Assembly (NCBI GenBank): GCA_003543245.1
Contig: DPJB01000017.1
Span: forward strand, 17,749 to 71,560
DNA from: Moraxellaceae bacterium
Lineage (GTDB): Bacteria > Pseudomonadota > Gammaproteobacteria > Pseudomonadales > Moraxellaceae
Direction: 5' to 3'
Length of the DNA stretch: 53,812 nt
The notes beneath the pieces were generated by a model. The model searched no databases and was not told the DNA's origin. It saw nothing but the letters and a program-made list of their open reading frames with translations. Position 1 is the stretch's first letter. Each line of letters opens with the position of its first letter. The position numbers were made by a program, and so were the translations under genes. Of the stretch, positions 33,614 to 42,376 are shown one piece after another.

Positions 33614-36331
33614 CTAGCCCGTGTTCCTCAAACCGGCGGCAATCCCGGCAATGGTGACCATAAGCGCCTGATCATAGGCATGCCCAGCCTCTCCAGCCAG
33701 TCGGCGACGCAACATCAACTCGGCCTGCAGCAGATGAAGTGGTTCTATATAGGGAGTCCTGACACTGATCGAGCGACGCAACACAGGGTTATCCTCCAGC
33801 AATGGCCTGCCGCCATTAGCCCGCAACAAGGCATCAATCGTAATCTGGAGCCTGTGACGCAACTCCGCCCCCAGCTCCCGCAGGCTCACATCATCGCCCG
33901 CCAGCTTGTCCTCGTAACTGGCCACAATCGAGGCGTCGGCCTTGGCCAGTACCATCTCAAGCATGCTCAGTACCGCGTGAAAATAAGGCCAGTTCGTGGC
34001 CATTTCCCGCAAAAGCACTTCCCGGCCAGTATCCATGACCATGTTCAGGGCGCGTCCGGTTCCCAGCCAGGCAGGCAACATCAAGCGGACCTGAGTCCAG
34101 GCAAACACCCAGGGAATGGCGCGTAATGACTCCACTCCCCCGCCCGGTTTGCGTTTCGCCGGTCTGGACCCCAAGGGCAACATCTGCAACTCGGTCTCTG
34201 GCGTAACCGTGCGCAGGTAGCGTACAAAATCAGGGGTTTCCCGCACGGTTTCGCGATAAACCGCCAGAGAAACCGTCGTCATCTCATGCATGAGCTCACG
34301 CCACTCAGGCCTGGGCGCCGGAGGAGGCAACAGCGTTGCTTCCAGTGTGGCCGAGGCATAAAGATCCAGATTGCGAATGGCGATGCCCGTCATGCCGAAC
34401 TTGAAACGAATCATCTCGCCTTGCTCGGTAACCCGTATCGAGCCATTCACCGAGCCCGGGGGCTGTGACAACAGAGCCTGATGGGCGGGCGCCCCACCAC
34501 GGCTGACGGAGCCTCCCCGCCCATGAAACAGGGTCAGCTTCACGCCAAAACGGGCAGCAACTTCAGTCAGCGCTTCCTGAGCACGATACTGCGCCCAGTT
34601 TGCGGCCAGAAACCCCGCATCCTTGGCTGAGTCGGAGTAGCCGATCATTATTTCCTGCTTGCCGGCTATTGCATCCCTGTACCAGGGGATTGATAGCAAT
34701 GCCTCCAGACATGCTGCCGCTCCCTCCAGGTCATCAAGCGTTTCAAACAGCGGGACGACGCGCAGGGGACGAGGCACCTCTGCCTTTTGCTGCAGCAGCA
34801 TCACCGCCAGAACATCACTGGGTCGCTCTGCCATCGATATGACATACGCACCCAATGAATCCGATGGCTGATGCGCCAGCTCACGAAAAGTTGCCAGTAC
34901 CTCCTGCACCTCCGGAGTGTTCAGCGGATGATCCGGAATCAGGTGAGGATGCTCAGGCAGCAAGGGCCGTGGATTCTGCAGTTCGGCCAGCAGAAATGCC
35001 TGCCTTGCAGACTCATCCCAGTCCGCATAGGCGCCCATGCCGAGAAACTGTGTTATTGCAGTCAGAACATCTGCATGCCGCGTCGACTCCTGACGAATGT
35101 CGAGCTTGAGCAACTCCACCCCAAAGCAGGCAACACGCCTAATCACATCCAGCAAACTTCCATTCGCGACATCCTCCAGACCACAATCCAGCAAGGACTG
35201 GTGACAGAGCATCAATGGCTCAAACAGCTCAGAGGAATGCCGGTAAACGTCCTGCGCATCGGACGGCTCATGCCGCAACTCGGCATCAAGCCAGTCACGT
35301 GTAGCAGCCAGACGGCGCCTCACCTCACGCAAGAGTTCCCGATACGGTTCACTGCAATCCTTGCCGACTGCGGCACACAAGGCCGGACTGCAGTCGCTCA
35401 TGGATAGCTCAGCCCGCAACTCCTCAATGTCACGCCAGAAAAGATCAGCCGCCATCCAGCGGGCCAGCAACACAACCTCACGCGTTACGTGATGCGTCAC
35501 ATTCGGATTGCCATCCCGGTCGCCCCCCATCCACGAGGCAAAGCGCACAGGCGACATGTCCAGAGGCAAATGCTCACCGGTGTATTCAAAAAGAACAGCA
35601 TCAAACTCGCGCAGGAACTGTGGCACAGCCTTCCACAGGGTCTGTTCGATTGCCGTAAACCCCCACTTGGCTTCATCAACCGGAGTCGGCCGGGTTTTGC
35701 GGATTTCATCGGTATGCCATGCAGCAATGATGTGCCGACGCAACGTTGAAAGCTCATCAGCTCGCTCAACCGGTGTCAGCGAGGCATGATCAAGGCGCTC
35801 CAGCGAGTCAGCAATGTCATCATACTTCCGAATGAGCGTACGCCGGCTCACCTCGGTTGGGTGCGCCGTCAATACAAGCTCGATATCCAGCGACTTTACT
35901 GCCTGAAGGATTTCCTGCGGTGACCGCCCTTCCGCAGCCAGGCGCACAAAAAGAGCACGGACCGAACCGGGCTGCGGAGGCTCATCTGCGCGCCACTGAT
36001 GAGCCCGGCGACGGCGAACGCGATGATACTGCTCGGCAATATTGGCCAGATTCAGGAACTGGGTGAAGGCACGAACAATCGGCAACAGCTCATCATCATG
36101 AAGGCCTGACAATAGGCGTGAAAGCTCCGACCTTGACTCCGCATTACCATCACGTGCCTGTTTTCCAAGGACACGGATTCTCTCAACCTTGTCAAAAACA
36201 TCCTGGCCAACCTGCTGACGCAGGGCATCTCCCAGCATTTTCCCCAGAAGGCGAACATCATCCCGCAAAGGCGCATTAACATCAGGAGCATTCAATGTTT
36301 TTTCATCCCCGGAAAAACAAGAAAATATCAA
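33614..36331 (-). CDS. ppc: Phosphoenolpyruvate carboxylase
   Basis: The 905-residue enzyme carboxylates PEP with bicarbonate to oxaloacetate, replenishing the TCA cycle. Signatures are VLTAHPTEVSRRTLIRK, SWMGGDRDGNPNVT, MIGYSDSAKDAGF, and LFHGRGGSVSRGG. The C-terminus ends in the usual RNTG. No ATG opens the frame near the expected start. TTG at 36331 and TTG at 36295 (8 nt after GGGGATGA) are the options, and the second gives a typical PEPC N-terminus (MNAPDVNAPLRDDVRLLGK). The preceding kinase gene stops only 25 bp upstream, so a shared transcript is possible. Confidence 0.97.
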   Translation of the reverse strand: MIFSCFSGDEKTLNAPDVNAPLRDDVRLLGKMLGDALRQQVGQDVFDKVERIRVLGKQARDGNAESRSELSRLLSGLHDDELLPIVRAFTQFLNLANIAEQYHRVRRRRAHQWRADEPPQPGSVRALFVRLAAEGRSPQEILQAVKSLDIELVLTAHPTEVSRRTLIRKYDDIADSLERLDHASLTPVERADELSTLRRHIIAAWHTDEIRKTRPTPVDEAKWGFTAIEQTLWKAVPQFLREFDAVLFEYTGEHLPLDMSPVRFASWMGGDRDGNPNVTHHVTREVVLLARWMAADLFWRDIEELRAELSMSDCSPALCAAVGKDCSEPYRELLREVRRRLAATRDWLDAELRHEPSDAQDVYRHSSELFEPLMLCHQSLLDCGLEDVANGSLLDVIRRVACFGVELLKLDIRQESTRHADVLTAITQFLGMGAYADWDESARQAFLLAELQNPRPLLPEHPHLIPDHPLNTPEVQEVLATFRELAHQPSDSLGAYVISMAERPSDVLAVMLLQQKAEVPRPLRVVPLFETLDDLEGAAACLEALLSIPWYRDAIAGKQEIMIGYSDSAKDAGFLAANWAQYRAQEALTEVAARFGVKLTLFHGRGGSVSRGGAPAHQALLSQPPGSVNGSIRVTEQGEMIRFKFGMTGIAIRNLDLYASATLEATLLPPPAPRPEWRELMHEMTTVSLAVYRETVRETPDFVRYLRTVTPETELQMLPLGSRPAKRKPGGGVESLRAIPWVFAWTQVRLMLPAWLGTGRALNMVMDTGREVLLREMATNWPYFHAVLSMLEMVLAKADASIVASYEDKLAGDDVSLRELGAELRHRLQITIDALLRANGGRPLLEDNPVLRRSISVRTPYIEPLHLLQAELMLRRRLAGEAGHAYDQALMVTIAGIAAGLRNTG

Positions 36332-36356
36332 CCGGCATACCTGTCAACCGATACAT

Positions 36357-39188
36357 CTATGCAGACAATGTCATGGACGCATCCGGAGCCCAGCGCGCAA
36401 GCTTTTCAGCCAGCATGCGCAAGCTTACCGGCTTTGGCAGATGATCATCCATACCAGCCGCATAACAATTATCAACATGATGCTGAGTGACATGCGCGCT
36501 GACTGCAATCAGCGGCACACGCGCCTTTCCCTCCACCGACTCAAGCAAGCGCATCTCACGAGCCGCCGAATACCCGTCCATTACTGGCATCTCGCAATCC
36601 AGCAACACCAGATCAAAAGGCTGACGGGCGCGACGGAACATTGCCAGTGCCTGCTCGCCATTTTCAGCAAGCTCCGGGCTAATACCAAAGCGACGCAGCA
36701 ACCCCATTATTACCAGCTGGTTGGTATGATTGTCTTCCGCAACAAGAACCCGCAACGAAGGGTATTGTGGAAGCACATCCCTGATTGGAGCCGTTTCTGC
36801 AGGCTGCCGGTCAATGACCGACAACACGGCCTTGCGCAACTCGGTGGCCATCAATGGTCGCTCAAATGCATGAGCTACACCAGCATGCACAAGAACACCT
36901 GGACTGGGCTGCAGCTGAGGCAAGGCATACAGCAAGGTTTTCACATTCTGCAGCAAAGGGTCATGTGTCACTCGTTCATGCAGGCTCAAGCCGTTCATGT
37001 CAGGCAGTTGTAGGGCCGTCACCAGCAAATCGAAGGGACGCCCCGCCTGAGCCATCTCACGAAGCCGGACCATTGCCGACTCTCCTGACTGCACGCTTTC
37101 AATGATCAATCCCTTGGTCGCTGCCTCACTCTCCATGATGGAGCAAAAACGGGAGTCTTCATCGACCAGCAGCAAACGAACCAACGGCAGATGATCCGGC
37201 CAGCTCATGCGTGTTACCGCCCCCGCCACCGCCTGAACATAAACTGTTGCAGTAAATACAGATCCCCGGCCAGGTTCACTTTTGGCGGTAAGGTCGCCAC
37301 CCATCAAGCGACAAAGGTCACGGCTTATGCTGAGACCAAGACCTGTACCGCCATAGTTACGCGATGTAGATGCATCCGCCTGGACAAAACTGTCAAAGAT
37401 GTACGGCAAGCGATTTTCAGGAATACCAATACCGGTATCACTGACCATGAAACGCAGACCGATATCCCTGCCCCGACCAAAGGTTTCAATCCGCAACTCA
37501 ATTCGTCCGTACTGGGTGAACTTCAACGCATTTGACAGCAAATTAACCAGCACCTGCCGCAATCGCACAACATCCCCGATAACCTCGGTTGGCACATCAG
37601 GAACCACCGAGCACAATACGGAAAGGTTCTGCTTGTAAATACGGGACTTGAAGAGTGAAAGCGAATCCTCGAGCAGCTTGTCCAGCTGCAGAGGCGCCAG
37701 CTCAAGACTCATATGCCCAGCCTCGATCTTGGCATGATCCAGTACATCATTAATAACATCCAGCAATGCATTGCCGGATGACTCCATGGTGGCCAGGATT
37801 CGCGACTGCTCGTGATTGAGTCCTGTCGTCTTGAGAAGCTCGGTCATCCCCAGTACACCATTCATCGGCGTGCGGATCTCGTGGCTCATCATGGCCAGAA
37901 ACTGGCTTTTTGCCTGGCTTTGTGCGCTCGACAACAAAGCCGCCTCCCTGCTGGCTGCATCCATCATTTTCAGTCGACGCAAATGCAAACCAAGGCCAAA
38001 GGAAAGAAGTACTACCGTCAGCAACAGACCAACCTTTATTCCCGTCACAAAATATTCATAAAAAGGTATTAGCGCCATTACAGACAGCGCTGTTGCTATT
38101 GCGCTACCCAGAAACAGCACCCATCCCAGCACAAAATATATAGCAACTTCGCGCTCGCGAGATATTGCGGCGATAGCCATGACAAGAATGTAAGTACTAC
38201 CAACAATACCACTGACGAGCATGGCGACTGCACCATAGGTGGGCCCCAGCCACGGCAATCCTGCAACAAGTAAAAATCCGGAAATCATCAAGATCAGTGA
38301 AAACCTGTACCACGTACTTCTTTTGGGTATCTCCAGGTAATAAAGCGAAAACAACAAGTAAAAAATGGCAGCCAATCCAATAAAAAACGATATGGCAAGG
38401 TTCTGGAGAAACCCCGGAAAAGGGAAAATCGAGAACAGAAGGCCATCAATACACAGCAGATACCCGATTGTTGGAATCAATGCCATCACGTAAAAAAGAA
38501 AGACTTTTTCACGGGCAGTAAAGAAAAGGAAAAAGTTATAGGCCAGCAGAACCAGCATTGCGCCATAGAACATGCCATCCCGCATCTGCATACGGCCTGC
38601 ATCAACCCAGAAAGCCTCCGGAAGATACAACCTGGCCGGTAACAACAGGTTGCTGGATGAGCTAACCCTGAGAAATATCTCGCTCTGCCCTGCCGGGATG
38701 GACAACGGGATGGCTAACTGCCTCACGGGCAAAGGCCGCTCATGCCAGGCCTCCGTATCCCCTGTCACCATGCGCCGGACACCACCTTTTCCGTCAGGCG
38801 CATAGACATGCACATGATCCAGAACAGGAAAATCAATATTCAGTATCCTGGAGTCTGTGTTATCTGATGCATTCTGGAATGTCAGACGGAACCAATAAAC
38901 AGACCCGGGATCAAACCCCCAGTTGGGATACGCCTTCGGCGCCAGAAACCACTCAGGATGTTTTTGTACATCTTGATAGGTCTGCTTGCCATCGGCATCA
39001 CGCCACCAATACAGGTGATCCGCCACCGAAAGCATCTCATGATGTGTATCCAGGCGAATAGCTGCTGGCTGCACCTGGACAGCCGATGCATTAAGGGAAG
39101 AAAACAGAAAAAAGAGAACAAAAAAGCCCAACAGTGCTCGCGCAAGCACACTGCATCCTCCCGAAACTCCTGCCACATCCCTTGTCAT
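36357..39188 (-). CDS. 7TMR-DISM hybrid sensor histidine kinase with one degenerate receiver
   Basis: The 943-residue protein has a signal-anchor/signal peptide (14-37), a periplasmic DISM beta-sandwich (about 45-190; e.g. FDPGSVYWFRLTF) and seven TM helices (about 205-400). HisKA follows, with His436 in MMSHEIRTPMNG. The HATPase domain has NLLSNALKFT, DTGIGIP and NYGGTGLGLS, followed by two receivers. REC1 (about 670-792) has LLVTALQLPDMNG, with Ala725 where the phospho-Asp should be and Arg777 for the conserved Lys. REC2 (812-930) is canonical (Asp864 in LLDCEMPVMDG, Lys in PKPV). No output domain. The start has AGGA 8 nt upstream. It is divergent from the GGNAF gene at 39442. Confidence 0.93.
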   Translation of the reverse strand: MTRDVAGVSGGCSVLARALLGFFVLFFLFSSLNASAVQVQPAAIRLDTHHEMLSVADHLYWWRDADGKQTYQDVQKHPEWFLAPKAYPNWGFDPGSVYWFRLTFQNASDNTDSRILNIDFPVLDHVHVYAPDGKGGVRRMVTGDTEAWHERPLPVRQLAIPLSIPAGQSEIFLRVSSSSNLLLPARLYLPEAFWVDAGRMQMRDGMFYGAMLVLLAYNFFLFFTAREKVFLFYVMALIPTIGYLLCIDGLLFSIFPFPGFLQNLAISFFIGLAAIFYLLFSLYYLEIPKRSTWYRFSLILMISGFLLVAGLPWLGPTYGAVAMLVSGIVGSTYILVMAIAAISREREVAIYFVLGWVLFLGSAIATALSVMALIPFYEYFVTGIKVGLLLTVVLLSFGLGLHLRRLKMMDAASREAALLSSAQSQAKSQFLAMMSHEIRTPMNGVLGMTELLKTTGLNHEQSRILATMESSGNALLDVINDVLDHAKIEAGHMSLELAPLQLDKLLEDSLSLFKSRIYKQNLSVLCSVVPDVPTEVIGDVVRLRQVLVNLLSNALKFTQYGRIELRIETFGRGRDIGLRFMVSDTGIGIPENRLPYIFDSFVQADASTSRNYGGTGLGLSISRDLCRLMGGDLTAKSEPGRGSVFTATVYVQAVAGAVTRMSWPDHLPLVRLLLVDEDSRFCSIMESEAATKGLIIESVQSGESAMVRLREMAQAGRPFDLLVTALQLPDMNGLSLHERVTHDPLLQNVKTLLYALPQLQPSPGVLVHAGVAHAFERPLMATELRKAVLSVIDRQPAETAPIRDVLPQYPSLRVLVAEDNHTNQLVIMGLLRRFGISPELAENGEQALAMFRRARQPFDLVLLDCEMPVMDGYSAAREMRLLESVEGKARVPLIAVSAHVTQHHVDNCYAAGMDDHLPKPVSLRMLAEKLARWAPDASMTLSA

Positions 39189-39334
39189 GAGCGCTTTCCT
39201 GCTTCCACTGGCCCTTCATGGCCACGAGGGGAATGATCATCTGTCTTCACTAGCGACATCAGGCCCGTCAGCCGGACTGCCCCCACCTGCCAGCAAGAAT
39301 CACAGAGAAACTGGCCAATTGCGAGTGGCTTGCC

Positions 39335-39363
39335 TTCTCATTTCACAAGGCCATTGCTAGGAT
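39335..39363 (+). promoter_or_regulatory. Possible extended -10 promoter of the GGNAF gene
   Basis: TTCTCA (39335-39340), a 17-bp spacer, then TGCTAGGAT: the TG motif with TAGGAT at 39358-39363. Transcription would start near 39371, just before the hairpin at 39382. Confidence 0.35.
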
Positions 39364-39381
39364 TGATCCATTAGCATCGCG

Positions 39382-39410
39382 GGCCAGGGCTCCCCTCCGC
39401 AGCCCTGGCC
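39382..39410. other. Leader hairpin before the GGNAF gene
   Basis: A perfect 10-bp GC-rich stem (GGCCAGGGCT / AGCCCTGGCC) with a 9-nt loop lies 31 bp before the ATG at 39442. No T run follows on either strand, so it is not a normal terminator. It may stabilise the 5' end or control translation. Confidence 0.6.
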
Positions 39411-39441
39411 ATCAACAATATGCAAATTTCACGGAACATTC

Positions 39442-40515
39442 ATGAGTGCCCCGCTGTCTGACAATATCTCACCCTTCGCTTCAAGCCAGTTCATGGAGCC
39501 GCATCAGCCACGGGCACAACTGGTACTTCGCATCACCCTGGCGCTCCTGGTGCTTGCTTACGCTTATTTTGTACCAGCCCGCCTGAATCTGGTGACCTAC
39601 CTTGTGTTCCTGATAGGGGTGATTGTTTATATAGCCGCACAAAGCCTTCTTGGCCTTACGACAATACTTAACCGCGCATCTCCCATGGTGCAGAACGGCA
39701 TCACCCTTGTTGATGTCGCAGGGGCTCTTTTTGTTGTCCTGAATGACCCGGGACTGCAACCACCCACACTAACCCTCGTCGTGACTGCGCTTGTGTTGGC
39801 TGTATCGCAACACCGGCAAAAACCCTTCATGGCCGTCCTTGTAGCCACTATAGTGGCAACCCTTGCCGTCATGGCCATCCGCCAGTCACTGGTAGAGCAG
39901 CCCTATGACCTCGCCTTTTTCAGCCTGGCCATCCTGATCGTTGCCACGGCAGCAGCCACCCTGATTGCCTCCCTGCACCTTGAGCGCATGCACAAGCGAG
40001 CTGCCCGGGTTACCGAAACCGACCCCCTGACAGGCCTGGGTAACCGCTGGACCTTCTATGAATCCGCCAAATATCTCTTGCCCTATCACCAGCGCAACCT
40101 GACTCCCATGGTGGTCATGTATGCCGATATCGAAGTAACCAGTCATAAAGGCAAAAAACCGGCAAAAACCATCAATCAATACCTGCTGAAGCAGTTTGCA
40201 AGCATTGTTGACCAGCGGCTGCGGGCCAGTGATATTGCTGTCCACTACGGCGGCAACGCGTTTGCCTTCCTGCTGGTTGACACCACCACCAATGATGCCG
40301 AAACCATTGCTTTTGACCTGCAACAGAGTTTTAACAACTGGGCACGGCAGAAGGAGCTTGGGGCTTATGCCCATATCGGCATGGCAGTCGTCCCCAACCG
40401 CCCAATCGCCATGGACCAGGTACTGATCAGCATAAATGCAGCTCTGCACCGTGCCCGCCAGTATAAAAAGGGAGTTTCAGGTGCCGTTTTTGCCGATCCG
40501 GAGCATGGTCGCTGA
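39442..40515 (+). CDS. Membrane protein with degenerate GGDEF domain (GGNAF)
   Basis: The 357-residue protein has about six TM helices (25-180) and a C-terminal GGDEF-fold domain (190-350). The catalytic motif reads GGNAF (270-274, VHYGGNAFAFLLVD), so the Asp/Glu needed for catalysis are gone. The first metal Asp region reads YADIEVTSHKG instead of D.D.FK..ND. The inhibitory RxxD is intact (RASD, 261-264), five residues before GGNAF. It is thus unlikely to make c-di-GMP but could bind it, like PelD-type receptors. It lies back to back with the hybrid kinase at 36357. Confidence 0.87.
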   Translation: MSAPLSDNISPFASSQFMEPHQPRAQLVLRITLALLVLAYAYFVPARLNLVTYLVFLIGVIVYIAAQSLLGLTTILNRASPMVQNGITLVDVAGALFVVLNDPGLQPPTLTLVVTALVLAVSQHRQKPFMAVLVATIVATLAVMAIRQSLVEQPYDLAFFSLAILIVATAAATLIASLHLERMHKRAARVTETDPLTGLGNRWTFYESAKYLLPYHQRNLTPMVVMYADIEVTSHKGKKPAKTINQYLLKQFASIVDQRLRASDIAVHYGGNAFAFLLVDTTTNDAETIAFDLQQSFNNWARQKELGAYAHIGMAVVPNRPIAMDQVLISINAALHRARQYKKGVSGAVFADPEHGR

Positions 40516-40552
40516 GGCTCCGCAATCAGCAATTCCCCCGGCCCCGCCGACA

Positions 40553-40587
40553 AGCTGCAATCCCTTGCCCCCCAAGGGATTGCAGCT
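40553..40587. terminator. 15-bp perfect hairpin after the GGNAF gene
   Basis: AGCTGCAATCCCTTG (40553-40567) and its exact inverse (40573-40587) enclose a CCCCC loop. It begins 37 bp past the stop at 40515. A T7 run comes 27 nt after the stem (40614-40620), behind a small second hairpin, so the pair may form the 3' end. Confidence 0.55.
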
Positions 40588-40789
40588 ACCCCGGAGAAAG
40601 ACCGGGAGACTGCATTTTTTTGACAACTGTCGAACAAAAGTGATGCATTCGCCCAGTCCCGATGCTAATATTTCCGCGCCGATTAGTTGGATGCTAGGTA
40701 ATCTGGGCTCCTGGCTAGCATGGAAGTGCCAGCGGGAACCACTAGTGCATTTAGCATAGTCGCCAAACACGCAACCTGAGAGAGACATC

Positions 40790-41023
40790 ATGCAAATCAA
40801 GAAGATCGCCATTTCCGCTGCTATCGTTGCCGCCCTCGCCATCGCTGGCTGCGCAAAGAAAGAAGAAGCTCCTGCTACTGAAGCTCCTGCTGCTGAAGCC
40901 GCTGCTCCTGTTGAAGCTGCTCCTGTTGAAGCTGCTCCTGCTGAAGCCGCTCCTGCTGAAGCCGCTCCTGCTGTTGACGCTGCTGCTCCTGCCGCTGACG
41001 CTGCTGCTCCGGCTGCTCAGTAA
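40790..41023 (+). CDS. Small Ala/Pro/Glu-repeat lipoprotein
   Basis: The 77-residue product has a lipoprotein signal peptide (AIAGC, Cys21), then KKEE and a mature part that is nearly all Ala, Pro and Glu/Asp/Val in AAP[VA]E repeats. It is likely a very short, unstructured outer-membrane or periplasmic lipoprotein. The repeats are encoded by a 15-bp tandem array. The leader (40516-40789) contains the hairpin at 40553, an extended -10 candidate TGCTAATAT (40663-40671), and no other gene. It is monocistronic with a strong terminator. Confidence 0.8.
   Translation: MQIKKIAISAAIVAALAIAGCAKKEEAPATEAPAAEAAAPVEAAPVEAAPAEAAPAEAAPAVDAAAPAADAAAPAAQ
40901..40960 (+). repeat. 15-bp tandem repeat within the mini-lipoprotein gene
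   Basis: Four units of GCTGCTCCTGTTGAA, with C/T differences, then a partial fifth. Each encodes AAP[VA]E. Changes in copy number would stay in frame. Confidence 0.85.
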
Positions 41024-41046
41024 TCAGATCTTTTCTGATCTGATGC

Positions 41047-41076
41047 AAAAAGGGGGTGCCATGCACCCCCTTTTTT
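41047..41076 (+). terminator. Terminator after the mini-lipoprotein
   Basis: AAAAAGGGGGTGC / GCACCCCCTTTTT is a perfect 13-bp stem with a CAT loop, followed by a T6 run. Confidence 0.92.
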
Positions 41077-41116
41077 ATGCCTCCGATTTACATACACCAA
41101 CCCCGAGACCTATCGC

Positions 41117-41620
41117 ATGACCTCCTGCCACTGCGGCAGCAGCCGTCAACCAGAGGCTTGCTGTATCCCCTTTATTAAAGGCACGACATCACCAGTGTCT
41201 GCCGAAGCACTGATGCGTTCCCGCTACACAGCCTATGTCACCGGCGACATCGACTACATCATGGCAACCACCCTGCCCGCCAGCCGTGCCGATAGCGACA
41301 TCGAGGCAATGCGTTCCTGGGCCAGCAATGCTGACTGGGCCGGACTTGAGATCATTTTCACCCATGCCGGGCAAGAAGAGGACAAGCAGGGACTGGTGGA
41401 GTTTGTTGCACACTACAACCTGAACGGTGTTGCACAGCGACACCATGAAAAGTCGCTTTTCGTCAAGGAAGAGGGTGAATGGTTCTTCAAGGATGGAGAG
41501 GTTGTCTATTCCGGCCCCGCCGAAAAGCCAAAGCCCGTGGTGAATACCAACCGCATTGGTCGCAATGACCCCTGCTCCTGTGGCAGCAGCAAGAAGTTCA
41601 AGAAGTGCTGCGGCGCCTGA
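41117..41620 (+). CDS. ychJ: YchJ family protein with two SEC-C zinc motifs
   Basis: The 167-residue protein has an N-terminal Cys-rich motif (SCHCGSSRQPEACC) and a C-terminal SEC-C motif (DPCSCGSSKKFKKCCGA). Between them is the NTF2-like YchJ middle domain (ALMRSRYTAYVTGDIDYIMATT). SEC-C binds zinc and helps SecA and others contact partners. The role of YchJ is not known. It converges on the exopolysaccharide operon with nine bases between stops. Confidence 0.93.
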   Translation: MTSCHCGSSRQPEACCIPFIKGTTSPVSAEALMRSRYTAYVTGDIDYIMATTLPASRADSDIEAMRSWASNADWAGLEIIFTHAGQEEDKQGLVEFVAHYNLNGVAQRHHEKSLFVKEEGEWFFKDGEVVYSGPAEKPKPVVNTNRIGRNDPCSCGSSKKFKKCCGA

Positions 41621-41629
41621 TCTGACGCA

Positions 41630-42376
41630 CTACTTCCAGTTAGCGGGATCGCAGCGTTTACGATTACGCTCGTCCCGCATCGACAACCCGGCACACGCCA
41701 GCGCCTGCTTGCGATGTATTTCCACCATGACCCACACCCTGTCTGCATGCCGCTGCCCCATGACACCGGCATCCCATGACTGACTGCGCCACAAGGTATC
41801 ACTGACTACTAGCCGCGCAGACGGAGAAATCCGGTGCCAGGCATCCAGACCAACATCAACAACAGCCTCCATTACTGCAGGCTCCCAGGGCCCCAGCCTG
41901 GCCGCATCCAACAAGGCCTGCTCCATTTCCTGATCCTTGCCAAGGCGCAACAACGTATAAGCCAGTGCAGCATGGGTGTAGGGCCATGTCGGCCGGAGCT
42001 CGATGGACTGCCTGTACAGGCTGGCTGCTTTTTCACGATCAGCCCTTGCTTCAGGATTACCAAGCCCGGTCGTGATATAGCGAGCCTCATGAATACGCGC
42101 CAGCCCCTCTAGATAGTCTGCATTGAACGGCGAAAGCCGGACCGACCACTCTGCGTAACGCCGCGCCTCCTCCCAGTCATGTTGACGGGGTAAAAAAGCC
42201 CTACCCTCTGACTGGGCGACAGCAGTCTGATGGCTCCAGGTCTCAACCCATGCACGCCCCCTGAAGGCAGCAAGGTCAGCAACCACGCCGACAAGTGACC
42301 AGATGGCAAACAGGACAGCGCCCGCCATCAGCAACAGCCAAAGCCATCTGCGCCGGGCCGTCACACCGCCCGTCAC
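41630..42376 (-). CDS. Membrane-anchored TPR protein of the exopolysaccharide operon (VpsP-like)
   Basis: The 248-residue protein has an N-terminal TM helix (9-31) and then TPR-like helices: W..A..YAEWSVRLSPFNADYLEGLARI and AASLYRQSIELRPTWPYTHAAL. The last segment has two conserved Cys (LACAG, KRCDPANW). The pattern resembles VpsP of Vibrio polysaccharide clusters; assignment by family is provisional. The start overlaps the PHP phosphatase stop by 4 bp, and this is the last gene of the operon. Confidence 0.7.
   Translation of the reverse strand: MTGGVTARRRWLWLLLMAGAVLFAIWSLVGVVADLAAFRGRAWVETWSHQTAVAQSEGRAFLPRQHDWEEARRYAEWSVRLSPFNADYLEGLARIHEARYITTGLGNPEARADREKAASLYRQSIELRPTWPYTHAALAYTLLRLGKDQEMEQALLDAARLGPWEPAVMEAVVDVGLDAWHRISPSARLVVSDTLWRSQSWDAGVMGQRHADRVWVMVEIHRKQALACAGLSMRDERNRKRCDPANWK

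Noticed and set aside
39189..39441. A small gene in the spacer between the hybrid kinase and the GGNAF gene
   Set aside because: The spacer holds a promoter-like pattern and a hairpin. No frame with a ribosome site and coding character was seen.
40901..40978. CRISPR array
   Set aside because: The repeats are adjacent 15-mers in a coding frame without spacers.
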